From NCBI GenBank assembly GCA_900547645.1, contig URHP01000011.1, forward strand, positions 1 to 32,544: a stretch of DNA of 32,544 bases. Reading direction: 5' to 3'. The translations under genes and the position numbers were made by a program. The notes below the pieces were generated by a model. The model saw only the letters and a program-made list of their open reading frames with translations, ran no database searches and was not told the DNA's origin. Source of the stretch: an uncultured Eubacteriales bacterium. GTDB taxonomy: Bacteria > Bacillota > Clostridia > Christensenellales > Borkfalkiaceae. The first letter of the stretch is position 1. Every line of letters begins with the position of its first letter. This document shows positions 6,599 to 14,951 of the stretch, piece after piece.

Positions 6599-7417
6599 TC
6601 AGAAGATCCCGAGTGCATTCAGCCAGAAACAGGTCAGAGACAGACAGACGAGATAGATGCTGAACCACATATAATTTGCCTTGCGGATGACGCGGAGCAT
6701 GAGTTTGATGGCAAGAAATCCGAACACAGCCGCAAGCACCACGCCGACCGCGATCCCGATGAATCCGTTTGTACCGATTTCGGCAACGGCGGCAGGTTCC
6801 CGAACCACGCCGTACACTTCAACGGCGAAGCTGCCCAAAATCACGGGAATGCTCATCAGGAAGGAGAACTTGGCAACATCTTCGCGCTTCGCGCCCGTCA
6901 CCGTTCCCGCAACGATGGTGGATCCGCTGCGCGAGATCCCGGGAAAGAGCGCGACCGCCTGCATGAGCCCCATGGCAACCAAATTGCCCCATCCCAAAGG
7001 ACGCGGCTGTTTCTGACGCTTGGCGATCAGCTCCGCAACGAGCAGCAAAAGTCCCGTCACCGCAAAACAGACGGCAAGGTTCAACAGCGCCGTAGGTCCC
7101 GAAAAGAAGGCGTCGATCTGATCATTGAACAGCAGTCCGATAACGCCCGCGGGAATGGTGGCGACGATGAGCATGAGAAGCGTCTTGAAGGGTTTTCTGA
7201 AGAGTGCCAGAATATCCCGCCAGAACACGGCGATCACGGCGATCAGCGTGCCGAGATGCATCATGACGTTGATAAACGTCATCATCCCTTCTCCGAAATC
7301 GAGCCCGATGATCTGCAAAAACGTGAGATGTCCGCTAGACGAAACGGGCAGGAACTCCGTGAGTCCCTGCACCGCTCCCAGGACGCACGATTTCCAGACG
7401 GCTTCCCAAAGTTCCAT
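6599..7417 (-). CDS. uppP: Undecaprenyl-diphosphatase UppP (BacA)
   Basis: UppP removes a phosphate from undecaprenyl diphosphate at the outer side of the membrane so the lipid carrier can be reused in wall synthesis; it also gives bacitracin tolerance. The 272-residue protein has the two family boxes: GLTEFLPVSSSGHL (residues 19-32, with the catalytic Glu and Ser) and ALFPGISRSGSTIVAG with its essential Arg. About seven or eight hydrophobic segments follow the known topology. It starts nine bases after the stop of the PpiC-like lipoprotein gene, so the two are co-transcribed. The pairing of a wall-lipid recycling enzyme with an extracytoplasmic folding factor is plausible but the link is inferred. 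Confidence 0.95.
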   Translation of the reverse strand: MELWEAVWKSCVLGAVQGLTEFLPVSSSGHLTFLQIIGLDFGEGMMTFINVMMHLGTLIAVIAVFWRDILALFRKPFKTLLMLIVATIPAGVIGLLFNDQIDAFFSGPTALLNLAVCFAVTGLLLLVAELIAKRQKQPRPLGWGNLVAMGLMQAVALFPGISRSGSTIVAGTVTGAKREDVAKFSFLMSIPVILGSFAVEVYGVVREPAAVAEIGTNGFIGIAVGVVLAAVFGFLAIKLMLRVIRKANYMWFSIYLVCLSLTCFWLNALGIF

Positions 7418-7426
7418 AATAACTCC

Positions 7427-9565
7427 TTACGACGCCGTATCCAATCCGGTAAGATCGGCGTAGCGGTCCTCATAGACGACCGCGCTGTCGTGATAGGTAT
7501 CGATCGCCGCCGACTGGAACATCGACGAATATTCGCTCACAAGGTCGGAACAAAGCGCTTCATAGAAGAGGTAAGAGAAAGTACCTTCCGTCTCGATCTG
7601 ACTCCAGTCGAACGTATAGGGATCTTGCACGTCGCCCTCGCCGTCCGAAACGAACGAGAACGTGCAGTAAATGATGTGCCAGCCGTAATCGGTGGGAACC
7701 ACCGCATAGTTGCCTGCGCCGAGACGGCAGACATACTGTGCCGCATACTCGAATTCCGCCATATAATCGGTCTTGCCCGTCGTAACCGAATAACCGAGAT
7801 AGCTGTTCAGTCCCGCCGTATCCGTATTGTATGCGAAGGAAAGTTCGTTCATGACGGAGAACGCAACATTCTCTGCGGAGCCCGCACGGAACATTTCGTT
7901 CGCATTGAAGCCGTCCGTACCGAAATCGACCTTGCCCGTATAATAGATGAACTTGCTGTAATCGACGGTATTGTTGACGTAATAATCTTCGACTTCGCGG
8001 CTGTAATACGCCGTATTGTCCGCGGCGGGCGTGACCACGTCATCCGTGATGCTCTCCACATAGCTGCCCGCGGGAACGGTGTACGCCGTTTCGCCCGAGA
8101 CTGCGGAAGCGGACTGCCTCAGATAGCCCTCCATCTCCGCAATGAACTGATCGATCGAGATGCGGTTGGGCGTAAGGACATAGTTGTCGTCCGCGTCCTT
8201 GCTTACCGTGCCGTTGTAGGTGTATCTGCCGTAATAATTGGGGACGCGCTCATACTGCGTGCTGTCCAGAATGCTGTCCCGGAAGAAGAGATAATCGCGG
8301 CTCGTATCCCCGCCGTTGTAGAGGTTGTCCACCGTGACTTCGTCGCCGCTGCGGAAGGAATAGTCCTCCGTCCCCGTGAACCAGGTGTTGCGCTGGTCGG
8401 TGCCGCGGACCTTCGAGAGCAGATCGGCGCGCTGGTTGAACTTGTTGCCCTTGGGATCGCCGAAGTCGGTAGAGGCGGATTCGAGCTGCTGCGTCTGCGA
8501 TGCGGAGAACGGAATGAGGATATTGATGACAAATCCGTAATTCGCTTCGGGTGCGGTGAGCACGAACGACGTATCCGAAACGCCGTCAAGCGCGGTCTCG
8601 AACGACGAGGTATCCGCCGCAAACGTCCTCTGCTGTCCGGAATATGCTTCGTCGTACATATCCTGCGCATCCTGCTGCGTCACGTCTGCACGGATCGCCG
8701 TTTCAAACTTGTCCGTCAGCTTGTTGATGAGCGCGGATTCGTAGGAATTCTGCAGCTCCATCTTGAAGTAGCTGAGATTTTCGATGTCGCTCGTATTCTC
8801 GCCCGCGGAAATGAGATCATTGGCGCGCAGGCTGGCAAGAAAGGCGCCGTACGCCTTGCGGCGCGTGGTGGGCGTGGAATCTTCCTGCACTTCATAGCCG
8901 ACGCAATCCGCCGCCGAATTCGAGCCCGTGTAGATGCGGTATGCTTCGTTATAGTAGTCTTCGTCTTCGGTGTTGATGCCCGTGGGAGTCGTGCGCGCGG
9001 TCTCCGTGCTCGTTTCCCCTTCCGCCTGCTCGATATAGTTGGTCTCCTGCGAATCGAGCGTCTCGTTGAAGAGAACGCGCGTATCGTACAGAGCCTTCGC
9101 CTGTTCCTGATCGGTCAGGAAATATTCCAGCGCCGCAAGCGACTTCTCGTCCTCCGCAGCGGCTTCCACTGCGGCGCGGTAGCCGTCCGCGTCGAAATCC
9201 TCCGTCTCGTCGTCGAGCAGATAGAGCATCGCGTACTGAATATAGATCTGGCGGTTGACAAGCGTCTCGCTGATCATGTTGAACGTATCGCGGTAGGTCC
9301 AGCCGTAGCTCTGCATCATGGAATAACCCGTAGACACAAAGTACGCGACCATATCGCGCTTGGTGATCTCCGCCGTCTGAATGACGTCCGCGTAATCCGC
9401 ATATTCGCTCGAAGCGAAATTCGCGCTGTTCGCAATATTGACCTCTGCGATGGTCTGCGCATAATCCTTGCTGACGTTCGTCGTGACGAGACCGCACCCG
9501 GCGAGAACGCTTCCGCTCAACGCCGCGGCAAGCGCGACCGCCGCCACCTTCGCTGTTTTCTTCAT
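7427..9565 (-). CDS. Large lipoprotein with PpiC/SurA-like features
   Basis: The 712-residue precursor has a type II signal peptide with lipobox LAGC and lipidated C24. The N-terminal part (about residues 45-125, EITKRDMVAYFVSTGYSMMQ...NRQIYIQYAM) resembles the SurA/PrsA helical chaperone domain. Near the C-terminus, NYAVVPTDYGWHIIYCTF (about residue 625) resembles the last strand of a parvulin rotamase domain. It is probably a membrane-anchored peptidyl-prolyl isomerase or chaperone for exported proteins. The middle is long and acidic with many Tyr and Asp residues and has no motif I recognise. The length exceeds ordinary PrsA by more than twofold. ATG 9565 follows GGAG at eight bases. A promoter is present upstream and uppP follows in the same operon. 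Confidence 0.65.
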   Translation of the reverse strand: MKKTAKVAAVALAAALSGSVLAGCGLVTTNVSKDYAQTIAEVNIANSANFASSEYADYADVIQTAEITKRDMVAYFVSTGYSMMQSYGWTYRDTFNMISETLVNRQIYIQYAMLYLLDDETEDFDADGYRAAVEAAAEDEKSLAALEYFLTDQEQAKALYDTRVLFNETLDSQETNYIEQAEGETSTETARTTPTGINTEDEDYYNEAYRIYTGSNSAADCVGYEVQEDSTPTTRRKAYGAFLASLRANDLISAGENTSDIENLSYFKMELQNSYESALINKLTDKFETAIRADVTQQDAQDMYDEAYSGQQRTFAADTSSFETALDGVSDTSFVLTAPEANYGFVINILIPFSASQTQQLESASTDFGDPKGNKFNQRADLLSKVRGTDQRNTWFTGTEDYSFRSGDEVTVDNLYNGGDTSRDYLFFRDSILDSTQYERVPNYYGRYTYNGTVSKDADDNYVLTPNRISIDQFIAEMEGYLRQSASAVSGETAYTVPAGSYVESITDDVVTPAADNTAYYSREVEDYYVNNTVDYSKFIYYTGKVDFGTDGFNANEMFRAGSAENVAFSVMNELSFAYNTDTAGLNSYLGYSVTTGKTDYMAEFEYAAQYVCRLGAGNYAVVPTDYGWHIIYCTFSFVSDGEGDVQDPYTFDWSQIETEGTFSYLFYEALCSDLVSEYSSMFQSAAIDTYHDSAVVYEDRYADLTGLDTAS

Positions 9566-9622
9566 CTTTTACTCCGAAACAATTTCACGGGGAAACCCCG
9601 CATTCCTCGACTATACTCGTCT

Positions 9623-9651
9623 ATTATACCGTATTTACTCGAATTTCGCAA
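9623..9651 (-). promoter_or_regulatory. Promoter of the PpiC-like lipoprotein-uppP operon
   Basis: TTGCGA (9651-9646), a 17-base spacer and TATAAT (9628-9623). A small GC hairpin (GCGGGGTTTCCCCG) lies in the short leader. Confidence 0.7.
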
Positions 9652-9668
9652 TGATTTCGCGGTGAAAA

Positions 9669-12600
9669 TCACGCAAAACTTCGTGCAAACTTCAAAAATT
9701 TTGTCATGAGGATCATCGTCTTTCCGCCGTCCGCCTGCGGACGGAAGGTAACGACGGGCGCGCTGGTCATATCCAGCCCGACGCTGCCCGCATACTTTTC
9801 CATGGCTGCCCCCAGCCCTTTGTCGCCGAGCGCCGACAGGGAGGAAAATTCCAGCGCGCCGCCCTTTCTGCCGACGGAGATCTTTCTGACGCCGAAGGGA
9901 GCGGCATAACTCTTCAAGACGGCGATCACGAGCAGGTTGAGCGTCTCGGGCGGGAGCGGGCCGTACGTCTCCTCCATCGAACGGCAGACGCGCTTGTAGT
10001 CGTCGAGCGTGCGGATGTCGGCGATCTGCTTGTAGCAGTCCATGCGCCCCGCGCCCGATTCGACGTATCCGTCCGGGATATAGGCGGTTGCCTTGATGTC
10101 GAGTTCGACGCTGTCCTGCCGCTCGCCCGTCAGCTCCTCCTTGAGGATCTTGGCGTACAGTTCGTAGCCGACCTTATCCATGTGCCCGTGCTGTTCGGCG
10201 CCCAGCACGTTGCCCGCGCCGCGGATCTCCAGATCGCGCATGGCGATCTTGAACCCGGAGCCGAGTTCCGTAAACTGCATGATGGCTTTCAGCCGTTCGG
10301 CGGCGCCGGAAGTCATGACGCGTTCGGGCTTATAGGTGAAATATGCATGTGCGAGCCTGGTCCCCCGCCCCACTCTGCCGCGGAGCTGATAGAGCTGCGA
10401 GATCCCCAGCCTATCCGCGTCGATGACGATGAGCGTGTTCGCGTTGGGCAGATCGATGCCGTTTTCGATGATGGTCGTCGTGACGAGCACGTCATATTCG
10501 CCGCGGTAAAATCCGAATACGTTTTTTTCCAGCGTCGCCCTGTCCATTCTGCCGTGCGCCACGCAGATACGCGCCTCCGGAACAAATTCCGAGAGCCGCC
10601 TTGCATACTGATAGATGCTCTCCACGCGGTTATACAGCAAAAAGATCTGCCCGCCGCGCGCGATCTCCCGCAGCACCGCGTCCCGCACGAGCGTCTCCGT
10701 CTCCTCGGCGACGTACGTCTGCACGGGAAGGCGCGCGTGGGGCGGCGTCTGAATGGTGGAAATATCGCGGATCCCCGAAAGCGAGAGATGCAGCGTACGC
10801 GGGATGGGCGTCGCCGTCATGGTCAGACAGTCCACATCCCGCTTGTAATTTTTGATCTTTTCCTTGTGCTCGACGCCGAAGCGCTGCTCCTCGTCCAACA
10901 CCAGCAGCCCGAGGTCACGGAACTTCACGTCGGACGAGAGCAGCCGGTGCGTTCCGATGACGAGATCGATGCTCCCTTTTTGCAGTCCCGCCAGAATTTC
11001 CGCCGTCTCCTTTTCGGTGCGGAACCGGTTGAGACAGGCGACGCGCACGCCGAATTCCTTCATGCGTTCGGTCGCCGTCGTGAAGTGCTGCTCGGAGAGT
11101 ACGGTGGACGGGCACATGAGCGCCGCCTGTCTGCCCGCCAGCACGCACAGATACACGGCGCGCAGAGCGACTTCCGTCTTTCCGAATCCCACATCGCCGC
11201 AAAGCAGGCGGTCCATGACCTTTTCGGAGCGCATATCCGCGAGGATCTCCTCGGTGGATGCCGCCTGATCGGGCGTATCTTCATAGGGAAACGCCGCGAT
11301 AAATTCGTCCATCTCCTCAAAATAATCGGGGAAGACATAACCCTTCTTTTCCTGCCGCTCGGCATACAGCGCCTTCAGATCGAAAGCGAGCTTTTTGAGG
11401 GACGCACGCACGCGCGCCTTGACGCGTTCAAACTCGCCGCCGCCGATCTTGGACAGCGTCGGTTCGTCGCCCCCCATATATTTGGAGAGCACGTCCATCG
11501 ACTCGACAGGCACGTGCAGCACGTCGCCCCCCTTGTAGACGAGGGAGACGTACTCCTTGGTGCCGTCCGTCGTTTCGATGCGCTCCACGCCCGTGACCTT
11601 GCCGACGCCGTACGTTTCATGCACGGCGAAGTCGCCGATCTCGGGCGCAAAAAAGAGGTCGCCCCGCTTGCGCTTGATGCGCCTTGCGCCCGCCGCCTTG
11701 GGAAAAAGATCGGAAGAACCGATCACGGCAAGTTTGTTTTCGTGCAGGACGAACCCCTTTTCAAGCGTTTCATCCAGCACGGCGATGTCGGTAAAGTCCT
11801 CCAGTTTTGCGGGAAGCGGACGGACGGGAAGATATTCCTCGGAGAGTGCGTCGCGCATCTTCTGCGCGCGCTCGGGCGTCCCGCACCAGAGCATGACGCG
11901 ATAGCCCGTTCTGCGCCACGCCTTCAGGTCGGTGATGAGATCGGGCAGCGAACCAAGGTACCTGCGCGCAGGCGTGGACGTAAAGTTGAAGAGCTTGAGC
12001 GGCTGAAAAAAGCAGGTGTTCCCCGCAAAGGTCTGCAGCGCGACGGTGCGGAAATCGGAAAACCGTTCCATGCGGGCGGCGGGCGCAAGCTGTTCCGCCG
12101 AAAAGGACATGACCTCGCCCCCCTTTTCCAATTCGGAAAACCGCTCGAAATGTTCCTTGTACATGCCCTCGAGCTTGTCGCGGATGAGTTTGCATTCGTC
12201 GAATACAAGCAGCGTTCCGGCGGGAAGCACGGAAAAAAGATCGCAGGAATTTTGCAAAAGCGGAAGGATGAAATCGGTCGCGCCGCCCGCTTCGATCTCC
12301 TCCGCGATCGACTGCATCCGCGAATAGGCGGCGGAAGTCTTCGCCTGTTTGCACTCGGCGCGCAGGCGGGCAAGCACGCGCTCCCGCTCGCCGTCGCCGA
12401 ACACGACGTCCGTCGCGGCGGCGATTTCAATGGACGGAAGTTTTTCATAGCGTTCGCCCGTCACCTCGTCGTACGGTTTGATACTCTCCACTTCGTCGCC
12501 GAAAAAGTCGATGCGGACGGGATGCTCCGCATTGACGGGATAGAGATCGAGCACGTCGCCGCGCACGGCGAACGTGCCGCGGCTCTCGGGCGAATATTCA

Positions 12601-13064
12601 CGGACATAGCCCGCCGCCGCAAGCTCGTCCACGAGCGCACGCATATCCCGCTCGCCGCCGACTTCCAGACGAAACACGGGTAGGCGCGCCGGCACCAGCT
12701 GCGCCGCCGCCTCGATGTCCGCAACGAGCACCTCCGCCCCCGCCTGCCACTGCGCAAGCGCGGCAAGGCGCCTGTAGAGCGCATCCTTTGAACCCGCCTT
12801 GCGGTAGGTAAGCACCTCGTCCTTGGCGGCAAGGAGCGCAACGCGCTTCCCGGAAAGCGTGCGGATCGCCGCTGCGGCGTGCTGCGCCGTGAGCGCGTCC
12901 GCCGTCAGATAGACGACGCGCCCTTCGAACAGCGAAGCGATCCAATATTTCTGCGCGTCCGACACCCCGGACACCGCCGTCGGGATCCCGTTCGCAACGG
13001 CGGCGCCGAGCAGCGGATAGTCGCCGTTCAGCGTGTCGAACGAGAAAAAGCCCTTCATGCTCAT
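9669..13064 (-). CDS. mfd: Transcription-repair coupling factor Mfd
   Basis: Mfd pushes stalled RNA polymerase off damaged DNA and recruits UvrA. The 1131-residue product is near full family length. The N-terminal UvrB-like module includes VREYSPESRGTFAVRGDVLDLYPVNAEHPVRIDFFGDEVESI. The RNA-polymerase-interacting CarD-like domain lies at about 470-540 (IGDFAVHETYGVGKVTGVE). The RecG-like translocase has Walker A GDVGFGKTEVA (about 620), the DEEQRFGV box (about 728), TATPIPRTLHLSLSG, and QLRGRVGRG. The TRCF C-terminal domain closes the protein. The start codon overlaps the stop of pth (ATGA), so translation is coupled. A second ATG lies two codons later. No terminator is obvious before the next gene. 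Confidence 0.97.
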   Translation of the reverse strand: MSMKGFFSFDTLNGDYPLLGAAVANGIPTAVSGVSDAQKYWIASLFEGRVVYLTADALTAQHAAAAIRTLSGKRVALLAAKDEVLTYRKAGSKDALYRRLAALAQWQAGAEVLVADIEAAAQLVPARLPVFRLEVGGERDMRALVDELAAAGYVREYSPESRGTFAVRGDVLDLYPVNAEHPVRIDFFGDEVESIKPYDEVTGERYEKLPSIEIAAATDVVFGDGERERVLARLRAECKQAKTSAAYSRMQSIAEEIEAGGATDFILPLLQNSCDLFSVLPAGTLLVFDECKLIRDKLEGMYKEHFERFSELEKGGEVMSFSAEQLAPAARMERFSDFRTVALQTFAGNTCFFQPLKLFNFTSTPARRYLGSLPDLITDLKAWRRTGYRVMLWCGTPERAQKMRDALSEEYLPVRPLPAKLEDFTDIAVLDETLEKGFVLHENKLAVIGSSDLFPKAAGARRIKRKRGDLFFAPEIGDFAVHETYGVGKVTGVERIETTDGTKEYVSLVYKGGDVLHVPVESMDVLSKYMGGDEPTLSKIGGGEFERVKARVRASLKKLAFDLKALYAERQEKKGYVFPDYFEEMDEFIAAFPYEDTPDQAASTEEILADMRSEKVMDRLLCGDVGFGKTEVALRAVYLCVLAGRQAALMCPSTVLSEQHFTTATERMKEFGVRVACLNRFRTEKETAEILAGLQKGSIDLVIGTHRLLSSDVKFRDLGLLVLDEEQRFGVEHKEKIKNYKRDVDCLTMTATPIPRTLHLSLSGIRDISTIQTPPHARLPVQTYVAEETETLVRDAVLREIARGGQIFLLYNRVESIYQYARRLSEFVPEARICVAHGRMDRATLEKNVFGFYRGEYDVLVTTTIIENGIDLPNANTLIVIDADRLGISQLYQLRGRVGRGTRLAHAYFTYKPERVMTSGAAERLKAIMQFTELGSGFKIAMRDLEIRGAGNVLGAEQHGHMDKVGYELYAKILKEELTGERQDSVELDIKATAYIPDGYVESGAGRMDCYKQIADIRTLDDYKRVCRSMEETYGPLPPETLNLLVIAVLKSYAAPFGVRKISVGRKGGALEFSSLSALGDKGLGAAMEKYAGSVGLDMTSAPVVTFRPQADGGKTMILMTKFLKFARSFA

Positions 13065-13624
13065 CCGTTATACCTGCCCATGACGAGATCGATGCGTTCC
13101 CCGCGCGCAAGCGCCACCGCGGCTTCCGCCGCACGGCGGCACGCGGATGAAAACAGGTCGTAATCCTCCCGCCTGACGTCGGTCAGCACATAGTTGATGA
13201 TGGGAATATTCACGCTCTCATCGCGGATGCCGATGCGGATGCGCGCAAAATCGGACACGCCCGTCTCCGCGATCACCGACCGCATGCCGTTGTGCGTGCC
13301 CGCGCTGCCCGAAGGGCGGATGCGGACATGCCCCTTGGGGAGATCGTAATCGTCGTAGATGACGACCATTTCCGCGGGCGTGAGCTTATAGCGCGCCATC
13401 AGCTGTTTCACGGCACGCCCCGAAGCGTTCATATAGGTGAGCGGACGGGCGATCAGAATTTTCTCCCCGCCGGAGTACGCCTCCGCGACGCTTGCTTCGC
13501 ACTCCTTTTTTTTGAACTTTGCGCCCAAAAGCTCCGCGGCATCCGCCGCGGCAAGAAAGCCCATGTTGTGAAACGTCTTTGCGTATTTTTCTTCGGGATT
13601 GCCGAGTCCGACGATGAGAAACAT
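13061..13624 (-). CDS. pth: Peptidyl-tRNA hydrolase Pth
   Basis: Pth releases tRNA from prematurely ended peptidyl-tRNA. The 187-residue protein has the usual bacterial length. Signature residues are visible: VGLGNPEEKYAKTFHNMGF with catalytic H19 and substrate-binding N9, TYMNASGRAV, VVIYDDYDLPKGHVRIRPSGSAGTHNGMRS with the catalytic Asp and the conserved Asn. ATG 13624 follows GGACGGAGCGGTT. The gene lies 70 bases after prs and overlaps mfd by four bases. The order prs-pth-mfd is common in Firmicutes. A hairpin in the prs-pth gap would lower but perhaps not abolish read-through. Confidence 0.96.
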   Translation of the reverse strand: MFLIVGLGNPEEKYAKTFHNMGFLAAADAAELLGAKFKKKECEASVAEAYSGGEKILIARPLTYMNASGRAVKQLMARYKLTPAEMVVIYDDYDLPKGHVRIRPSGSAGTHNGMRSVIAETGVSDFARIRIGIRDESVNIPIINYVLTDVRREDYDLFSSACRRAAEAAVALARGERIDLVMGRYNG

Positions 13625-13658
13625 AACCGCTCCGTCCGGCGCCTGCGCGCCTTTTCAT

Positions 13659-13688
13659 AAAAGAACGCCGCGCACACCGTGCGCGGCG
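13659..13688 (-). terminator. Hairpin between prs and pth, probable partial terminator
   Basis: CGCCGCGCAC, loop GGT and GTGCGCGGCG form a 10-bp stem followed by TTCTTTT on the minus strand. No new promoter is evident before pth, so partial read-through is likely. Confidence 0.65.
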
Positions 13689-13694
13689 GAAAAT

Positions 13695-14642
13695 TCAGTC
13701 GTAGATCTTGCTCATCGGCTTATCGAGATAGACGTTCTCGATCGCCGCCGCAAAGATGTCCGCCGTCGTGATGACCTTCATCTTGGGCAGCCGCTTCTCC
13801 TCGGGCAGATAGATGGTATCGAGCATGACGAGCTCCTCGATGGGAGACTTTTCAATGCGCTCGATCGCCGGTCCCGAGAGCACGGCGTGCGTGCAGCAGG
13901 CGTAAATGTTGGTCGCGCCCGCATCGACGAGCGCCTGCGCGCCCTGCACGATGGTGCCGCCCGTATCGATCATGTCGTCCACCAGAAGGCACTTCTTGCC
14001 CTCGACGTTGCCGATGATATTCATGACTTCCATCACGTTTGCGCGCGGGCGGCGTTTATCGATGATCGCCATGGGGCAGCCGAGCCGCTCCGCCACCTTG
14101 CGCGCGCGGTTGACGCTTCCGACGTCGGGCGAAACGACGATGAAATTCTCGTCCATGTGCTCCGCAAAATAATTGTAGAGCGTGGGACCGCCGAGAAGAT
14201 TATCCACGGGAATGTTGAAAAATCCCTGGATCTGCGCGGCGTGAAGGTCCATGGTGAGCACGCGGTCCGCGCCCGCGGACGTGAGCAGGTCGGCGACCAG
14301 CTTCGCCGTGATGGGATCGCGCGAGCGCGCCTTTCTGTCCTGACGCGCATATCCGAAATAGGGCATGACCGCCGTGATGCGCCCCGCAGAAGCGCGTTTC
14401 GCCGCGTCGATCATGATGAGAAGCTCCATCAGATTGTCGTTGACGGGCGTGGAGGTGGACTGGATGATGAAAAGATCGCGTCCGCGCACCGTTTCCGCAA
14501 TATGGACGCTCGTTTCCCCGTCCGAAAACTTGCCGACCTCGATCGCGCCGAGCGCCGTGTTCAGCTTGGCCGCGATCGCCTCAGCGAGGGGTCTGTTGGA
14601 GTTGCCCGCAAACAGTTTGATTTCGTTACCGTGTGTGATCAT
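13695..14642 (-). CDS. prs: Ribose-phosphate pyrophosphokinase (PRPP synthetase)
   Basis: Prs makes PRPP from ribose 5-phosphate and ATP for nucleotide, His, Trp and NAD synthesis. The 315-residue protein has the class I length and boxes: [24 protein letters not shown], the ATP-site [21 protein letters not shown], the metal site [18 protein letters not shown], and the PRPP-binding loop [14 protein letters not shown]. The frame is open 49 codons further upstream, but ATG 14642 is chosen because AGGAGAAGGC precedes it and [15 protein letters not shown] fits the family start. Its promoter lies at 14761-14789, giving a leader of about 110 bases with two short hairpins of unknown role. The gene probably heads a prs-pth-mfd operon. 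Confidence 0.96.
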   Translation of the reverse strand: MITHGNEIKLFAGNSNRPLAEAIAAKLNTALGAIEVGKFSDGETSVHIAETVRGRDLFIIQSTSTPVNDNLMELLIMIDAAKRASAGRITAVMPYFGYARQDRKARSRDPITAKLVADLLTSAGADRVLTMDLHAAQIQGFFNIPVDNLLGGPTLYNYFAEHMDENFIVVSPDVGSVNRARKVAERLGCPMAIIDKRRPRANVMEVMNIIGNVEGKKCLLVDDMIDTGGTIVQGAQALVDAGATNIYACCTHAVLSGPAIERIEKSPIEELVMLDTIYLPEEKRLPKMKVITTADIFAAAIENVYLDKPMSKIYD

Positions 14643-14760
14643 GCCTTCTCCTGTATTTTGTGCGCTTGGCGGAGGATCTGTGTCCCCGCCGCGCAAAATT
14701 GTGCCGCAAACCTTCTCCGGCGCGCTCCATTCCCCTCGTCCGCGCCGATCCGCAGAAGAT

Positions 14761-14789
14761 ATTATACACCAACGCGGACGCTTCGTCAA
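14761..14789 (-). promoter_or_regulatory. Promoter of prs
   Basis: TTGACG (14789-14784), a 17-base spacer and TATAAT (14766-14761) on the minus strand. The leader holds a CGGCGCG/CGCGCCG hairpin and a GGCGG/CCGCC hairpin. I found no known riboswitch core. Confidence 0.8.
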
Positions 14790-14870
14790 TCATTCTCGCA
14801 GGTTTCGCCCGCCATGAAAAAAATAATTTTTGCCGCGCTGCCCCCGTCGCGGCAAATGCCGGATCAAGCA

Positions 14871-14902
14871 AGACCCGCGCATTCAGCTGAATGCGCGGGT
14901 CT
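14871..14902. terminator. Perfect 32-base palindrome after the GH51 gene
   Basis: AGACCCGCGCATTCAG is followed at once by its exact reverse complement. On the minus strand it lies 49 bases after the GH51 stop and could end that transcript, although only TTGCTTG follows instead of a clean T-run. The same site could act on either strand. Confidence 0.5.
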
Positions 14903-14951
14903 CCCCAATATAGTTTGCATAAAGAATTATGCTTTATGCCGCGGCAAAGGA

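Noticed and set aside
6524..9709. Plus-strand frame of 1061 codons opposite uppP and the PpiC-like lipoprotein
   Set aside because: It crosses two clear minus-strand genes and their promoter region, and its composition is that of a shadow frame.
10182..12683. Plus-strand frame of 833 codons opposite mfd
   Set aside because: Mfd motifs are intact on the other strand; the frame has no start signal or family feature.
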